Below, one piece after another: positions 1 to 5,690 of a stretch of DNA of 7,487 nt. Source of the stretch: CAZFZT01 sp964523675 (lineage in GTDB: Bacteria > Planctomycetota > Phycisphaerae > Phycisphaerales > SM1A02). The position numbers and the translations under genes are program-made. The notes below the pieces were generated by a model, which worked only from the letters and a program-made list of their open reading frames with translations, ran no database searches and was not told the DNA's origin. The stretch covers positions 1 to 7,487 of the forward strand of contig CAZFZT010000112.1 in assembly GCA_964523675.1 (NCBI GenBank). The letters run 5' to 3'. Position 1 is the stretch's first letter. Each line of letters starts with the position of its first letter.

Positions 1-447
1 CCCGAAACGACCACGGGCGGCAATGCCCTGAAGTTCTATTCCTCGGTGCGCATTGACATTCGCCGCACCGGCGCGATCAAGGATGGCGATCAGAACGTGG
101 GCAACCGCGTGCGGGCGCGGGTCGTCAAGAACAAGATCGCACCCCCCTTCCGCGATGCCGAGTTCGACATCATGTTCAACGAAGGCATCAGCGCGACCGG
201 CGACCTGATCGATCTTGGCGTAGCCGACGGCATCGTTCAGAAGAGCGGCGCATGGTTCAGTTATGGTGATATTCGCCTTGGTCAGGGCCGCGAGAACGCC
301 AAGCAGTTCATCGCGGAGAACCCTGATCTGTTCAAGGAGATTCGCCAGGCGGTGCTCATCCAGCGCGGCCTTGTCACGCCGGCGAAGAAGGACGAGAAGC
401 CGGCTGAGAATGCTGCTGAGAAGCCCGAGCCGGCGCGGTCGAAGTAG
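1..447 (+). CDS. recA: RecA recombinase, C-terminal part (5' end outside window)
   Basis: RecA forms ATP-dependent filaments on single-stranded DNA, drives strand exchange in homologous recombination and stimulates LexA cleavage in the SOS response. The frame is open from base 1 and starts inside DNA-binding loop L2 (PETTTGGNALKFYSSVR), matching roughly residue 206 of E. coli RecA. Conserved blocks follow: LDIRR-like 'IDIRRTGAIKDG', 'VVKNKIAPPF', 'AEFDIMFNEGIS', 'GDLIDLGV', 'KSGAWFSY', and 'LGQGRENAKQFI' at the start of the C-terminal domain. The ATPase core with the Walker motifs lies upstream of the window. The tail after 'RGLVTP' is short, rich in Lys, Glu, Pro and Ala, and of mixed charge, unlike the strongly acidic E. 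coli tail. It ends in TAG and converges with the minus-strand operon. No convincing terminator was seen in the 79-base gap. Confidence 0.97.
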   Translation, partial: PETTTGGNALKFYSSVRIDIRRTGAIKDGDQNVGNRVRARVVKNKIAPPFRDAEFDIMFNEGISATGDLIDLGVADGIVQKSGAWFSYGDIRLGQGRENAKQFIAENPDLFKEIRQAVLIQRGLVTPAKKDEKPAENAAEKPEPARSK

Positions 448-526
448 GCGGCTACTACACTATCCGCTGCGGCACCGTTGGTAAGGCGCGACTTGTGAAG
501 CGCGACCATTGCTCGCGGGCTGGGCG

Positions 527-966
527 TCAGGCATCATCAATTGGCATCGGCTCACGTGCTTCACCGCATTCGGGACAGCGTTGCGCATCGTCCTCGCCCA
601 ATCCGCGCAGCCAGTAGCCGCAGCTCAGGCAGACGTCGGAAGCCGTGGCGTCGGAGCGCCTCTCGCACGTGCCGCATTCGCGCCTGGCGAAAGACGACTG
701 CCGCGATCAGATGCGCCACCAGTATGAAAGTGAGCGATTGAATGATATCCGCCCAGAATCCCAGCGGTTCACCCAAGACGAGGTCGCACAGCCAGAACAG
801 CCAGACCACGTAGCACAAAAGCCATGGAATGAGCACGAGCAGCGCGCGCCTTCCACAACAGCCGTTCATTCCTTTCCTGCGTCTGAGCGCGCACCTGTCG
901 CCGCTGCTCGCGTGTCAGTTCAAGTTCCGGCGGAATCAGATCGAACCACAACCAACGGACACTCAT
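527..966 (-). pseudogene. Zinc-ribbon membrane protein, third gene of the operon, apparently twice frameshifted
   Basis: No single frame covers this gene, but three consecutive minus-strand frames join into a protein like its two upstream neighbours. From ATG 966 comes a basic, soluble N-terminus (MSVRWLWFDLIPPELELTRE...). A +1 shift near 840-870 leads into two hydrophobic segments (LLVLIPWLLCYVVWLFWL, then LTFILVAHLIAAVV). A second +1 shift between about 706 and 610 leads into a zinc ribbon, CLSCGYWLRG...CPECGEAREP, ending in TGA at 529-527. The span is 440 bases, two more than a multiple of three, which fits two single-base insertions. An AGAGGA at 978-983 lies 11 bases before ATG 966, and the upstream gene ends 6 bases away, so it belongs to the same operon. 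ATG 869 has its own AGGA five bases upstream and could be an alternative start. It may be a genuine pseudogene or carry sequencing errors. Function unknown. Confidence 0.6.
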
Positions 967-972
967 AAGTGC

Positions 973-1500
973 TCATATCCTCTTAACAGTGCGCTCAGTG
1001 CCGCATTCAGGGCATCGTCGATTCAATGCGTGGCCGCGCAAATCATAATCGCATCGGAGGCAAGCACCAGCGCTCACCGCGTAGATCGCTTGAAGAAAGT
1101 GCGGACGCATGCCCCAGAACACCAGCGGCTCAAGAACGATCAGCGCAACCGCTACGCAGCCGCCGGTCAGAATTGCACCGACCAGACCGACGAGCAAAGC
1201 ACCCAAGCCGTAGGGCAATGCAAGGGATGTATCGATCGCCGCAATCACCTGGTTTGAAAATGCAACCCGCATGCAGACGTACAAGTACGGCAGGAGGAAA
1301 AGTAATGCGAACACTATCATCCAGACCAGCCGCTGACGATGCCGGCCGCCCCTTCGAAGCGACTCGAAGGCATATGCGGAAGCCGCTGCACGGATGCGTT
1401 GACTCGCTGCTTGATGCACGCGCAATCCGTTGATGACGTAACGAGGCGACTTGAACAACAACAAATCGAGCCAGCGCGTTCGAATTCGTAAGCGCTTCAT
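973..1500 (-). CDS. Small membrane protein with C-terminal zinc ribbon (paralogue B)
   Basis: 175 residues. An N-terminal cytoplasmic-looking region (residues 1-57) carries 'RWLDLLLFKSPRYVINGLRVH' split by no gaps relative to the upstream gene product, followed by a basic stretch with RRGG. Hydrophobic segments lie at about 58-80 and 92-127. The C-terminus is a four-cysteine zinc ribbon: C147-x2-C150 (CLRCDYDLRG) and C163-x2-C166 (CPECG). The ATG overlaps the stop of the preceding gene in an ATGA, and a strong GGAGGA lies nine bases upstream, which fixes the start. It is clearly a tandem duplicate of the 1497-2000 gene. Proteins of this layout are numerous in planctomycetes, from general knowledge, but I know of no assigned function. 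A membrane-anchored zinc-binding adaptor is a guess. Confidence 0.85.
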   Translation of the reverse strand: MKRLRIRTRWLDLLLFKSPRYVINGLRVHQAASQRIRAAASAYAFESLRRGGRHRQRLVWMIVFALLFLLPYLYVCMRVAFSNQVIAAIDTSLALPYGLGALLVGLVGAILTGGCVAVALIVLEPLVFWGMRPHFLQAIYAVSAGACLRCDYDLRGHALNRRCPECGTERTVKRI

Positions 1501-2000
1501 TTCGAACGATCCTCCAACGGCTCACGCGCCGCACCACACTCGGGACATCGCGCGCCGGATGATTGGCCGCGCAGATCGTAATCACAGAGAAGGCAATGTT
1601 CCGCACCGACAGTGTGGATGGCGCGAATCAGTTGCGGCCGCATGGCCCAGAGCCAGATCCTGTTGAGTACAAAGACGAGCAGAATGACTCCAGCCAGAAA
1701 CGGGGCGATGTCGAGAAAGCAAGGCAGTCCAGGCGACCAAGCATGGAAAACACCCATCACAAACCAAAGGTAAACAACAAACATCGCTGCGACACCCGGC
1801 AGCGCAACTAGCAGCGAGAAGGTTACCGCCCAATACATTCGTCGGCCGTCCGATCCGCCCCGACGCGACACTTCTCGAGCGTCCGTCTCGACAAATGAAC
1901 GGATACGTTTGCTTGTGCTCCGATGCAGAATCCTCCCGTCCACGATGTACCGTGGCGACCGGTACGTGAAAGCGTCGAGCCACCGAATCCGAATCTTCAT
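1497..2000 (-). CDS. Small membrane protein with C-terminal zinc ribbon (paralogue A), first gene of the operon
   Basis: 167 residues. The N-terminal region (1-55) includes 'RWLDAFTYRSPRYIVDGRIL' and a basic RRGGSDGRR just before the first membrane segment. Hydrophobic segments are at about 56-84 and 97-118. The C-terminal zinc ribbon has C136-x2-C139 (CLLCDYDLRG) and C152-x2-C155 (CPECG), then a short charged tail. An in-frame TGA three codons upstream of ATG 2000 rules out a longer start. A GAAGGA lies somewhat far upstream (about 13-14 bases). It is the first gene of the three-gene minus-strand operon and shares the SPRY-[IV]-[VI]-[DN]-G and RRGG motifs, membrane topology and zinc ribbon with the following gene. 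Function unknown. Genes of this type may act as membrane-bound zinc-ribbon partners, but nothing here shows the partner. Confidence 0.85.
   Translation of the reverse strand: MKIRIRWLDAFTYRSPRYIVDGRILHRSTSKRIRSFVETDAREVSRRGGSDGRRMYWAVTFSLLVALPGVAAMFVVYLWFVMGVFHAWSPGLPCFLDIAPFLAGVILLVFVLNRIWLWAMRPQLIRAIHTVGAEHCLLCDYDLRGQSSGARCPECGAAREPLEDRSK
1510..1515 (-). promoter_or_regulatory. Shine-Dalgarno site of paralogue B, inside the end of paralogue A
   Basis: GGAGGA on the minus strand, nine bases before the ATG at 1500-1498. It lies within the last codons of the upstream gene. Together with the ATGA overlap this argues for translation of both paralogues from one message. Confidence 0.7.
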
Positions 2001-2141
2001 GGCGATTCACTCATCCTTCGCCTGCGTCGCGGTTCAAGGTCATCGCACCGCCGCAACGAGAATCCTTCCCGGCCGTCGCATCATTGATGCCGAGCCGCGA
2101 ATCGCCAGCGACAGCGTCGGACCGCGGTCGGTCACGGTGGA

Positions 2142-2147
2142 TATACT
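2142..2147 (+). promoter_or_regulatory. Possible -10 box for tRNA-His
   Basis: TATACT about 30 bases before the tRNA 5' end, at a plausible distance for a short leader. No recognisable -35 hexamer is seen at the expected spacing. A 10-base palindrome, GACCGCGGTC (2120-2129), sits about where the -35 region would be. The call rests on one hexamer only. Confidence 0.35.
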
Positions 2148-2153
2148 ACCGCC

Positions 2154-2170
2154 CCGGCCGCAGCGGCCGG
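2154..2170. repeat. Perfect GC-only inverted repeat in the tRNA-His leader
   Basis: Eight bases, CCGGCCGC, are mirrored by GCGGCCGG around a single central A, ending six bases before G-1 of the tRNA. In the RNA, one or two innermost pairs would open to form the loop. It could be a leader hairpin affecting 5' processing, or a DNA-level site. Only the symmetry is seen. Confidence 0.6.
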
Positions 2171-2176
2171 CCGTAT

Positions 2177-2250
2177 GGCGATCGTAGCTCAGTTGGTAGA
2201 GCACCTGGTTGTGGTCCAGGACGTCGCGGGTTCGAGTCCCGTCGATCGCC
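2177..2250 (+). tRNA. tRNA-His (anticodon GUG)
   Basis: A complete cloverleaf can be folded by eye. The acceptor stem GCGATCG (2178-2184) pairs fully with CGATCGC (2243-2249). The D arm is GCTC/GAGC with loop AGTTGGTA. The anticodon arm is CCTGG-TTGTGGT-CCAGG, giving anticodon GTG, which reads His codons. The T arm is GCGGG-TTCGAGT-CCCGT. An encoded G at 2177 faces C73 at 2250: this extra G-1:C73 pair is the identity hallmark of bacterial tRNA-His recognised by histidyl-tRNA synthetase, and it confirms the call. The 3' CCA is not encoded (CTT follows), so it must be added by the CCA-adding enzyme. It stands alone, divergent from the zinc-ribbon operon. Confidence 0.97.
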
Positions 2251-2297
2251 CTTTCCGAACCCCTTCTGACCGTGGGCAATGCGTTGATGGACCTGAA

Positions 2298-2339
2298 GCC
2301 ATCGCCGGCGACTTCATGTGTATCGCCGGCCGTGATGGC
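2298..2339. other. Stem-loop downstream of tRNA-His
   Basis: Left arm GCCATCGCCGGC (2298-2309) pairs with GCCGGC (2325-2330) plus GATGGC (2334-2339), leaving a three-base bulge CGT and a 15-base loop. It starts 48 bases after the tRNA. No T-run follows on either strand, so it is not a canonical intrinsic terminator. It may mark the end of the tRNA transcript. Confidence 0.5.
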
Positions 2340-2350
2340 GGCCGCCCCAC

Positions 2351-2384
2351 ATTGGTGCTTCAGCGGCGTCAACGCCGCGCCAAT
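2351..2384. other. Second stem-loop in the tRNA-His/secreted-protein intergenic region
   Basis: Inner stem GCGGCG (2363-2368) / CGCCGC (2373-2378) closes on a TCAA tetraloop. Outer arms ATTGGT (2351-2356) and GCCAAT (2379-2384) add six pairs including one G-U, with a six-base bulge on the left. No gene covers it. Function is unknown. Confidence 0.45.
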
Positions 2385-2420
2385 ACCAGCAGCTTCGCTT
2401 TGCGCGCTTCGGCAAACAAG

Positions 2421-2456
2421 AAGCGGAGCGCGGGTGCTCTGACTCGCGCTCCGCTT
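2421..2456 (-). terminator. Probable intrinsic terminator of the 816-residue secreted protein gene
   Basis: A perfect 12-base stem AAGCGGAGCGCG / CGCGCTCCGCTT with a 12-base loop lies 32 bases after the TAA of the minus-strand gene. On the minus strand the stem ends in CTT and is followed by CTTGTTT, a modest T-rich tract. It could also stop read-through from the tRNA side. Confidence 0.65.
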
Positions 2457-2488
2457 ACTCTCATCTCACACGCCGCGGGGTTGCGGGT

Positions 2489-4939
2489 TTATGGGCAGAA
2501 CTCAGATTCGCAATGGTCGCAAAGATCTGAGCAGCAATCGCCGAAATCCCAGCAGAGATCATCACAGTAGCACGCGCAGTTGCCGAGTTCATCACAGCCC
2601 TCGGGGAAACCACCGCCACAGATTCCTTCGCAGGTGGCGTCGAGGCACGGCGGCTCAGTGGGGCACACCTCGCAGAAGTCATCGCAGCAATTGCCGAGGA
2701 GTTCGCAATTCCCGCCGCACAGGCAACCGCTTGGCGCCTGCTGGCCGCACAGGCCGGTGCACTCATGAACGCAGCCGGCTGCTTCGGGACACTCAGTGCA
2801 GATGCCTGGGCAGCAGTCGCCCAGAAGATGACATGTGTCATCACAGAAACATCCCAGCGGATGCTGGCCGCCACAAAGTCCCGCACAGAGTCCAGCCGCG
2901 TCGCATGGCTCGGCTTCGCAGGCGTTGCCGCTCGTGACGCTCATGGAGATGTCACCTTCATTGCCAATGATGCCCCAGACCGCGAGGTAGTATGTCTGGC
3001 CCTTCTCCGAGCACCAGCGGTACGCTGCTCCCTGATTAGGGTGTGAGACCTCCTGGCCGATGCATTGTTGTTCCTCACAACTTCCGCAATAGACGTACAT
3101 CTGCGTCTGGAACACGGTACCGGGCTCGTTCGCGTTGAAGGCGGTCAGTTCGTTGCCGTCGCCGATGACCTCGAACCAGACGACGCCTGATTCGGGCTCG
3201 ATGAAGGTGTCGCAGTAGAGGTCGAGTTTCCAGTCATTGCCGACATTATTCGCAAACGCAACTTCGTCAATTGCGAGCGGCACGGCATCATCGCATGTCG
3301 CACCTTCGGGTTCGGGGAGTGTACATCCTTCACAGGTGAGCGACGCGATGTAGTTGTTGACGCCACTGCCGCACGCATGATTGTTAAATGAGTCAACCGC
3401 AACAAAGAGGCGGTAGGTTCCGGGTGTGACGCAAGCGGTGGCCGTGGTGATTCCGCTGCCGGGCGCTGTCTCGCCTGAAGCGAGAACCTCGAGATCTTCG
3501 CCACACTGATCGTTGAGAATGGCGATTTGTGCGAGGAAGGGTGACTCGACCGTCCAGGTCAATTCCGACTCTTCGGTGACGGTGATGGTGTACCAGTCTG
3601 TATCGCGCTGATTGGTGTCCGCCCACGCACTGCCGCACACACTTTCGCCGCAGGCGATCGGCATATACGCGGGTCCGCCGGGCGCTTCACAGCCGCCGTT
3701 GACATCACCGCCGCACGTTTCTCCTTCATCGGACGCACCGTCGGGGCAGGCGGGGCCGAGATCGCAGATCGTGCTCTGGCATGACGCGCCGTCGCCGTTG
3801 TAAGTTCCGCCTTCAGCTGCGCACGCATCGCCCGGCATTACTTCGCAGGCGCCTCCGCCAAAGCAGCACGCGCCGATCGGCTCCGGACACTCGGCGGGTG
3901 AGGGGCAGTCGGTTCCTGCGCCATAGTAGAATCCGCCGGCTGAACTGCACTCCTGGACCGTCAGTTCCTGGCAGCTCGTTCCCCCCAGCCCGCTTGGGCA
4001 TGGCCCCCATTGTGAAAGCAACTCCAGCAGATCGGGCACGCCGACGGAGCCGGTACCCGTGAGATCAGCCGTGCATGCGCTTGGCGGCGCAGGACATGGC
4101 CCCCACTGCGAGAGCAGTTCGAGCAGGTCAGGAACACCAACGGAACCGGTGCCCGTGAGATCAGCAGGACATTCAGGTTCAGCGGCTTCAATGCAGCAGG
4201 CGCCGGGTGTCTCGCCAAAGTCGCCAGTGAACACCTGCATCACAAGGTGAACATTCGGCGCGCCTGCGGCTGCGTAACTGATGAAGTTCGGCAGGTTGCA
4301 GGTTTCAGCACGGATGTAAGACGGTGCGGATTGCCCTTGGGCGTTGCTTCCGAGATACAACTTGCCGCCGTCGCCGCCCTGCGCGATCACCCTGCTTTCA
4401 AAGAACAATTCGACGACCAACTGCTCGCCGGCTTCGAAGGCGACCGGCTCATCGAAGATGGCGTTGAAATGCTGCTGCGTCACGTTCGCCGGAATGACGA
4501 CCGTTTTGGAAGCGCGCAGTTCGAGGTTCGCCACCGCCCCGGTGATGTCGCCTTCATAGAGATTGACTTCAACCGGCCAGGAGCCGACTTCATTGTTGGA
4601 TTCGACGCCGAACTCGACGCCGCAGACAGATGTGTCGCTGGCGATGGTAAAGGTGCGTGCGAGGCCGTTGGTCGTGGGAATGCCGGCTGCATTGATGCAC
4701 TGCACGGTGTGCTGCGCAGCAATGGTCATGGAATTGCTCTGTGAGAGGAGGCCATCGCCACATGGCTGGCCTGCGAGGCCGCCTTCGGCCGATGGTTGCG
4801 CAGCTTTCTTCAGATCGCCGCCTGTGTCAGGGGCTGCCGATAACCTGAACCCGTCGCCGGGTGCGGCCAGAGCGACAAGCGTTCCAATACAGCCGCACAG
4901 CATCACGGCGGAAACAATGGTCTTTCTCTTCGGGCTCAT
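2489..4939 (-). CDS. Exported cysteine-rich modular protein with dockerin-like and somatomedin-B-like repeats
   Basis: 816 residues. A signal peptide spans residues 1 to about 26 (basic MSPKRK, hydrophobic core, ALA cleavage region), so it is exported. A beta-rich domain occupies about 60-240. Two identical 25-residue segments at 259-283 and 291-315 resemble planctomycete dockerin/EF-hand-like repeats, but positions 3 and 5 of the expected calcium loop are Thr (D260, T262, T264, D271 in copy 1). Disulfide modules of GACC type follow (246-249 continuing at 317-351; 356-392). Two beta-sandwich regions come next (about 399-540, with RDTDWYTITV typical of PPC-like domains, and 545-672). Three somatomedin-B-like knots end the protein (685-717, 727-759, 770-810). 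No catalytic motif is seen, so it is probably a cell-surface or matrix adhesion/structural protein. AGGGGA five bases before the ATG supports the start. Confidence 0.9.
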   Translation of the reverse strand: MSPKRKTIVSAVMLCGCIGTLVALAAPGDGFRLSAAPDTGGDLKKAAQPSAEGGLAGQPCGDGLLSQSNSMTIAAQHTVQCINAAGIPTTNGLARTFTIASDTSVCGVEFGVESNNEVGSWPVEVNLYEGDITGAVANLELRASKTVVIPANVTQQHFNAIFDEPVAFEAGEQLVVELFFESRVIAQGGDGGKLYLGSNAQGQSAPSYIRAETCNLPNFISYAAAGAPNVHLVMQVFTGDFGETPGACCIEAAEPECPADLTGTGSVGVPDLLELLSQWGPCPAPPSACTADLTGTGSVGVPDLLELLSQWGPCPSGLGGTSCQELTVQECSSAGGFYYGAGTDCPSPAECPEPIGACCFGGGACEVMPGDACAAEGGTYNGDGASCQSTICDLGPACPDGASDEGETCGGDVNGGCEAPGGPAYMPIACGESVCGSAWADTNQRDTDWYTITVTEESELTWTVESPFLAQIAILNDQCGEDLEVLASGETAPGSGITTATACVTPGTYRLFVAVDSFNNHACGSGVNNYIASLTCEGCTLPEPEGATCDDAVPLAIDEVAFANNVGNDWKLDLYCDTFIEPESGVVWFEVIGDGNELTAFNANEPGTVFQTQMYVYCGSCEEQQCIGQEVSHPNQGAAYRWCSEKGQTYYLAVWGIIGNEGDISMSVTSGNACEAEPCDAAGLCAGLCGGQHPLGCFCDDTCHLLGDCCPGICTECPEAAGCVHECTGLCGQQAPSGCLCGGNCELLGNCCDDFCEVCPTEPPCLDATCEGICGGGFPEGCDELGNCACYCDDLCWDFGDCCSDLCDHCESEFCP
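2510..2887 (-). repeat. Three tandem somatomedin-B-like cysteine knots (within the 816-residue protein)
   Basis: Repeats 1 and 2 share the spacing C-x3-C-x7-C-x-C-x3-C-x5-CC-x6-C (residues 685-717 and 727-759). Vitronectin somatomedin B has C-x3-C-x9-C-x-C-x3-C-x5-CC-x6-C, so all but one gap agree. Repeat 3 (770-810) keeps the same frame but has an enlarged second gap containing two extra cysteines (C782, C788). Typical residues such as C-D-D-x-C before x5-CC are present. An additional Cys lies within the last x6 gap of each repeat. Confidence 0.75.
3995..4165 (-). repeat. Pair of dockerin/EF-hand-like segments identical in protein but not in DNA
   Basis: Residues 259-283 and 291-315 are identical (ADLTGTGSVGV, then PDLLELLSQWGPCP) and are joined by APPSACT. 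In the 24 fully compared codons the DNA differs at 14 positions, every one a synonymous third-position change. The segment resembles the C-terminal D-L-x-G-D-G-x-V-x-x-x-D-L-L pattern common in planctomycete secreted proteins, with two expected acidic ligands replaced by Thr. Confidence 0.75.
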
Positions 4940-4944
4940 TCAGT

Positions 4945-4950
4945 TCCCCT
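4945..4950 (-). promoter_or_regulatory. Shine-Dalgarno site of the secreted protein gene
   Basis: AGGGGA on the minus strand, five bases before the ATG at 4939-4937. It supports that start, which also places the signal peptide at the very N-terminus. Confidence 0.65.
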
Positions 4951-5038
4951 CGTAGGGTCGTTTTCAAGGCAAAAACAGGGCTTCTTCGCCGCGCATCGGC
5001 TCCGTCAGCACCACAGTACGCCGGGGGCTGGGCGGCTG

Positions 5039-5104
5039 TTTCGCAGGCGAATCGACATTCTACAGGACGCCGTCCAGCCAGAGAAGCGTCCGATTCTGGC
5101 GAAA
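5039..5104. other. Long imperfect stem-loop between the 173-residue membrane protein gene and the secreted protein gene
   Basis: Nested arms pair as follows: TTTCGC (5039-5044) with GCGAAA (5099-5104), GAATC (5049-5053) with GATTC (5092-5096), and GGACGC (5065-5070) with GCGTCC (5086-5091). This gives 17 pairs with internal loops. A minus-strand TAGAAT (5062-5057), a possible -10 box for the secreted protein gene, lies in the left internal loop. No T-run follows, so it is not a standard terminator. It begins six bases after the stop of the upstream gene. Confidence 0.45.
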
Positions 5105-5110
5105 CGGGGG

Positions 5111-5632
5111 CTACCCAACGATGACGAGGATGAGGTACGCACCCGGATACAACAGCGGCAGCAGCCACGCGGCGCTAACGAGTGCGAACTGCGTGCGCAG
5201 ACGTTGCTGCAGCATCCACCGGGAGAGCTTGCACCACGAGATCGTCATCGCTCCCGCCAGCACGGTCATGATGAAGAAAATCAGAATATTGACAAGTCCG
5301 GGCCCCCACCGCCACACCACAGCGTATGCGATCACGCCGACGAAGGTGATCCCCGCGAAGCCGAATGCGCTGGCGAACGCCACGAGGCCGGACATGAACA
5401 GCCGCAGGTCCGGGCGTGCTGCGGTGAGTGTCAGCCGCAAGGCATTGCCGCATTCCGGGCAGCGCGTTGTGCGGAGCCGACGCAGCGAGTAACGGCAGTG
5501 CGGGCACTCGCAAATCTGCGATTCAAGATACTGCGCGAGCATTTCATCATGCGTCGCGGTCGAGCCGGGGGAAATGGCATCGTCTGATGTAGCGCCGCCT
5601 TGGTCCCGATCTCCACGAGCATCGTCCGCCAT
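5111..5632 (-). CDS. Membrane protein with N-terminal zinc ribbon
   Basis: 173 residues. A polar, Asp-rich N-terminus (1-38) is followed by a zinc ribbon at 41-63: C43-x2-C46 (CPHCRYSLRRL) and C58-x2-C61 (CPECGNALRL), with an extra C41. About three hydrophobic segments follow (78-107, 112-133, 148-172), ending in a short hydrophobic C-terminus. The ribbon is of the same kind as in the 527-2000 operon but sits at the other end of the chain. The start is ATG 5632. No strong Shine-Dalgarno is seen (GGGATGA lies about 15 bases off), and an out-of-frame ATG is 8 bases upstream. It lies 58 bases after the toxin-like gene on the same strand, so read-through is possible. Function unknown. Confidence 0.8.
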   Translation of the reverse strand: MADDARGDRDQGGATSDDAISPGSTATHDEMLAQYLESQICECPHCRYSLRRLRTTRCPECGNALRLTLTAARPDLRLFMSGLVAFASAFGFAGITFVGVIAYAVVWRWGPGLVNILIFFIMTVLAGAMTISWCKLSRWMLQQRLRTQFALVSAAWLLPLLYPGAYLILVIVG

Positions 5633-5690
5633 GGCTGCATGTTATCATCCCGTCGCAGTTCCCCATCGATCGGTACTGGTACAGTTTGAA

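Noticed and set aside
448..526. Possible recA terminator (CGCG arms around ACTTGTGAAG at about 486-505)
   Set aside because: Only four continuous pairs, a large loop and no T-run follow, so it is not supportable.
829..1257. Plus-strand open frames of 107-142 codons across 645-1433
   Set aside because: They lie opposite the zinc-ribbon operon. Their products are rich in Arg, Ser and His with no motif, typical of GC-rich shadow frames.
2175..2570. Plus-strand open frames running through the tRNA-His gene
   Set aside because: They are translations of the tRNA and of the following hairpin region, with no domain or ribosome binding site.
4247..4744. A 165-codon plus-strand open frame opposite the secreted protein gene
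   Set aside because: It is the antisense shadow of a clearly coding minus-strand gene with signal peptide and repeated domains. It has no recognisable domain of its own.
2489..4939. Lipoprotein reading of the secreted protein (L14-C15-G16-C17)
   Set aside because: A Cys at the -2 position and the very short hydrophobic stretch before it fit a lipobox poorly. The ALA-A region near residue 25 is a better signal peptidase I site.
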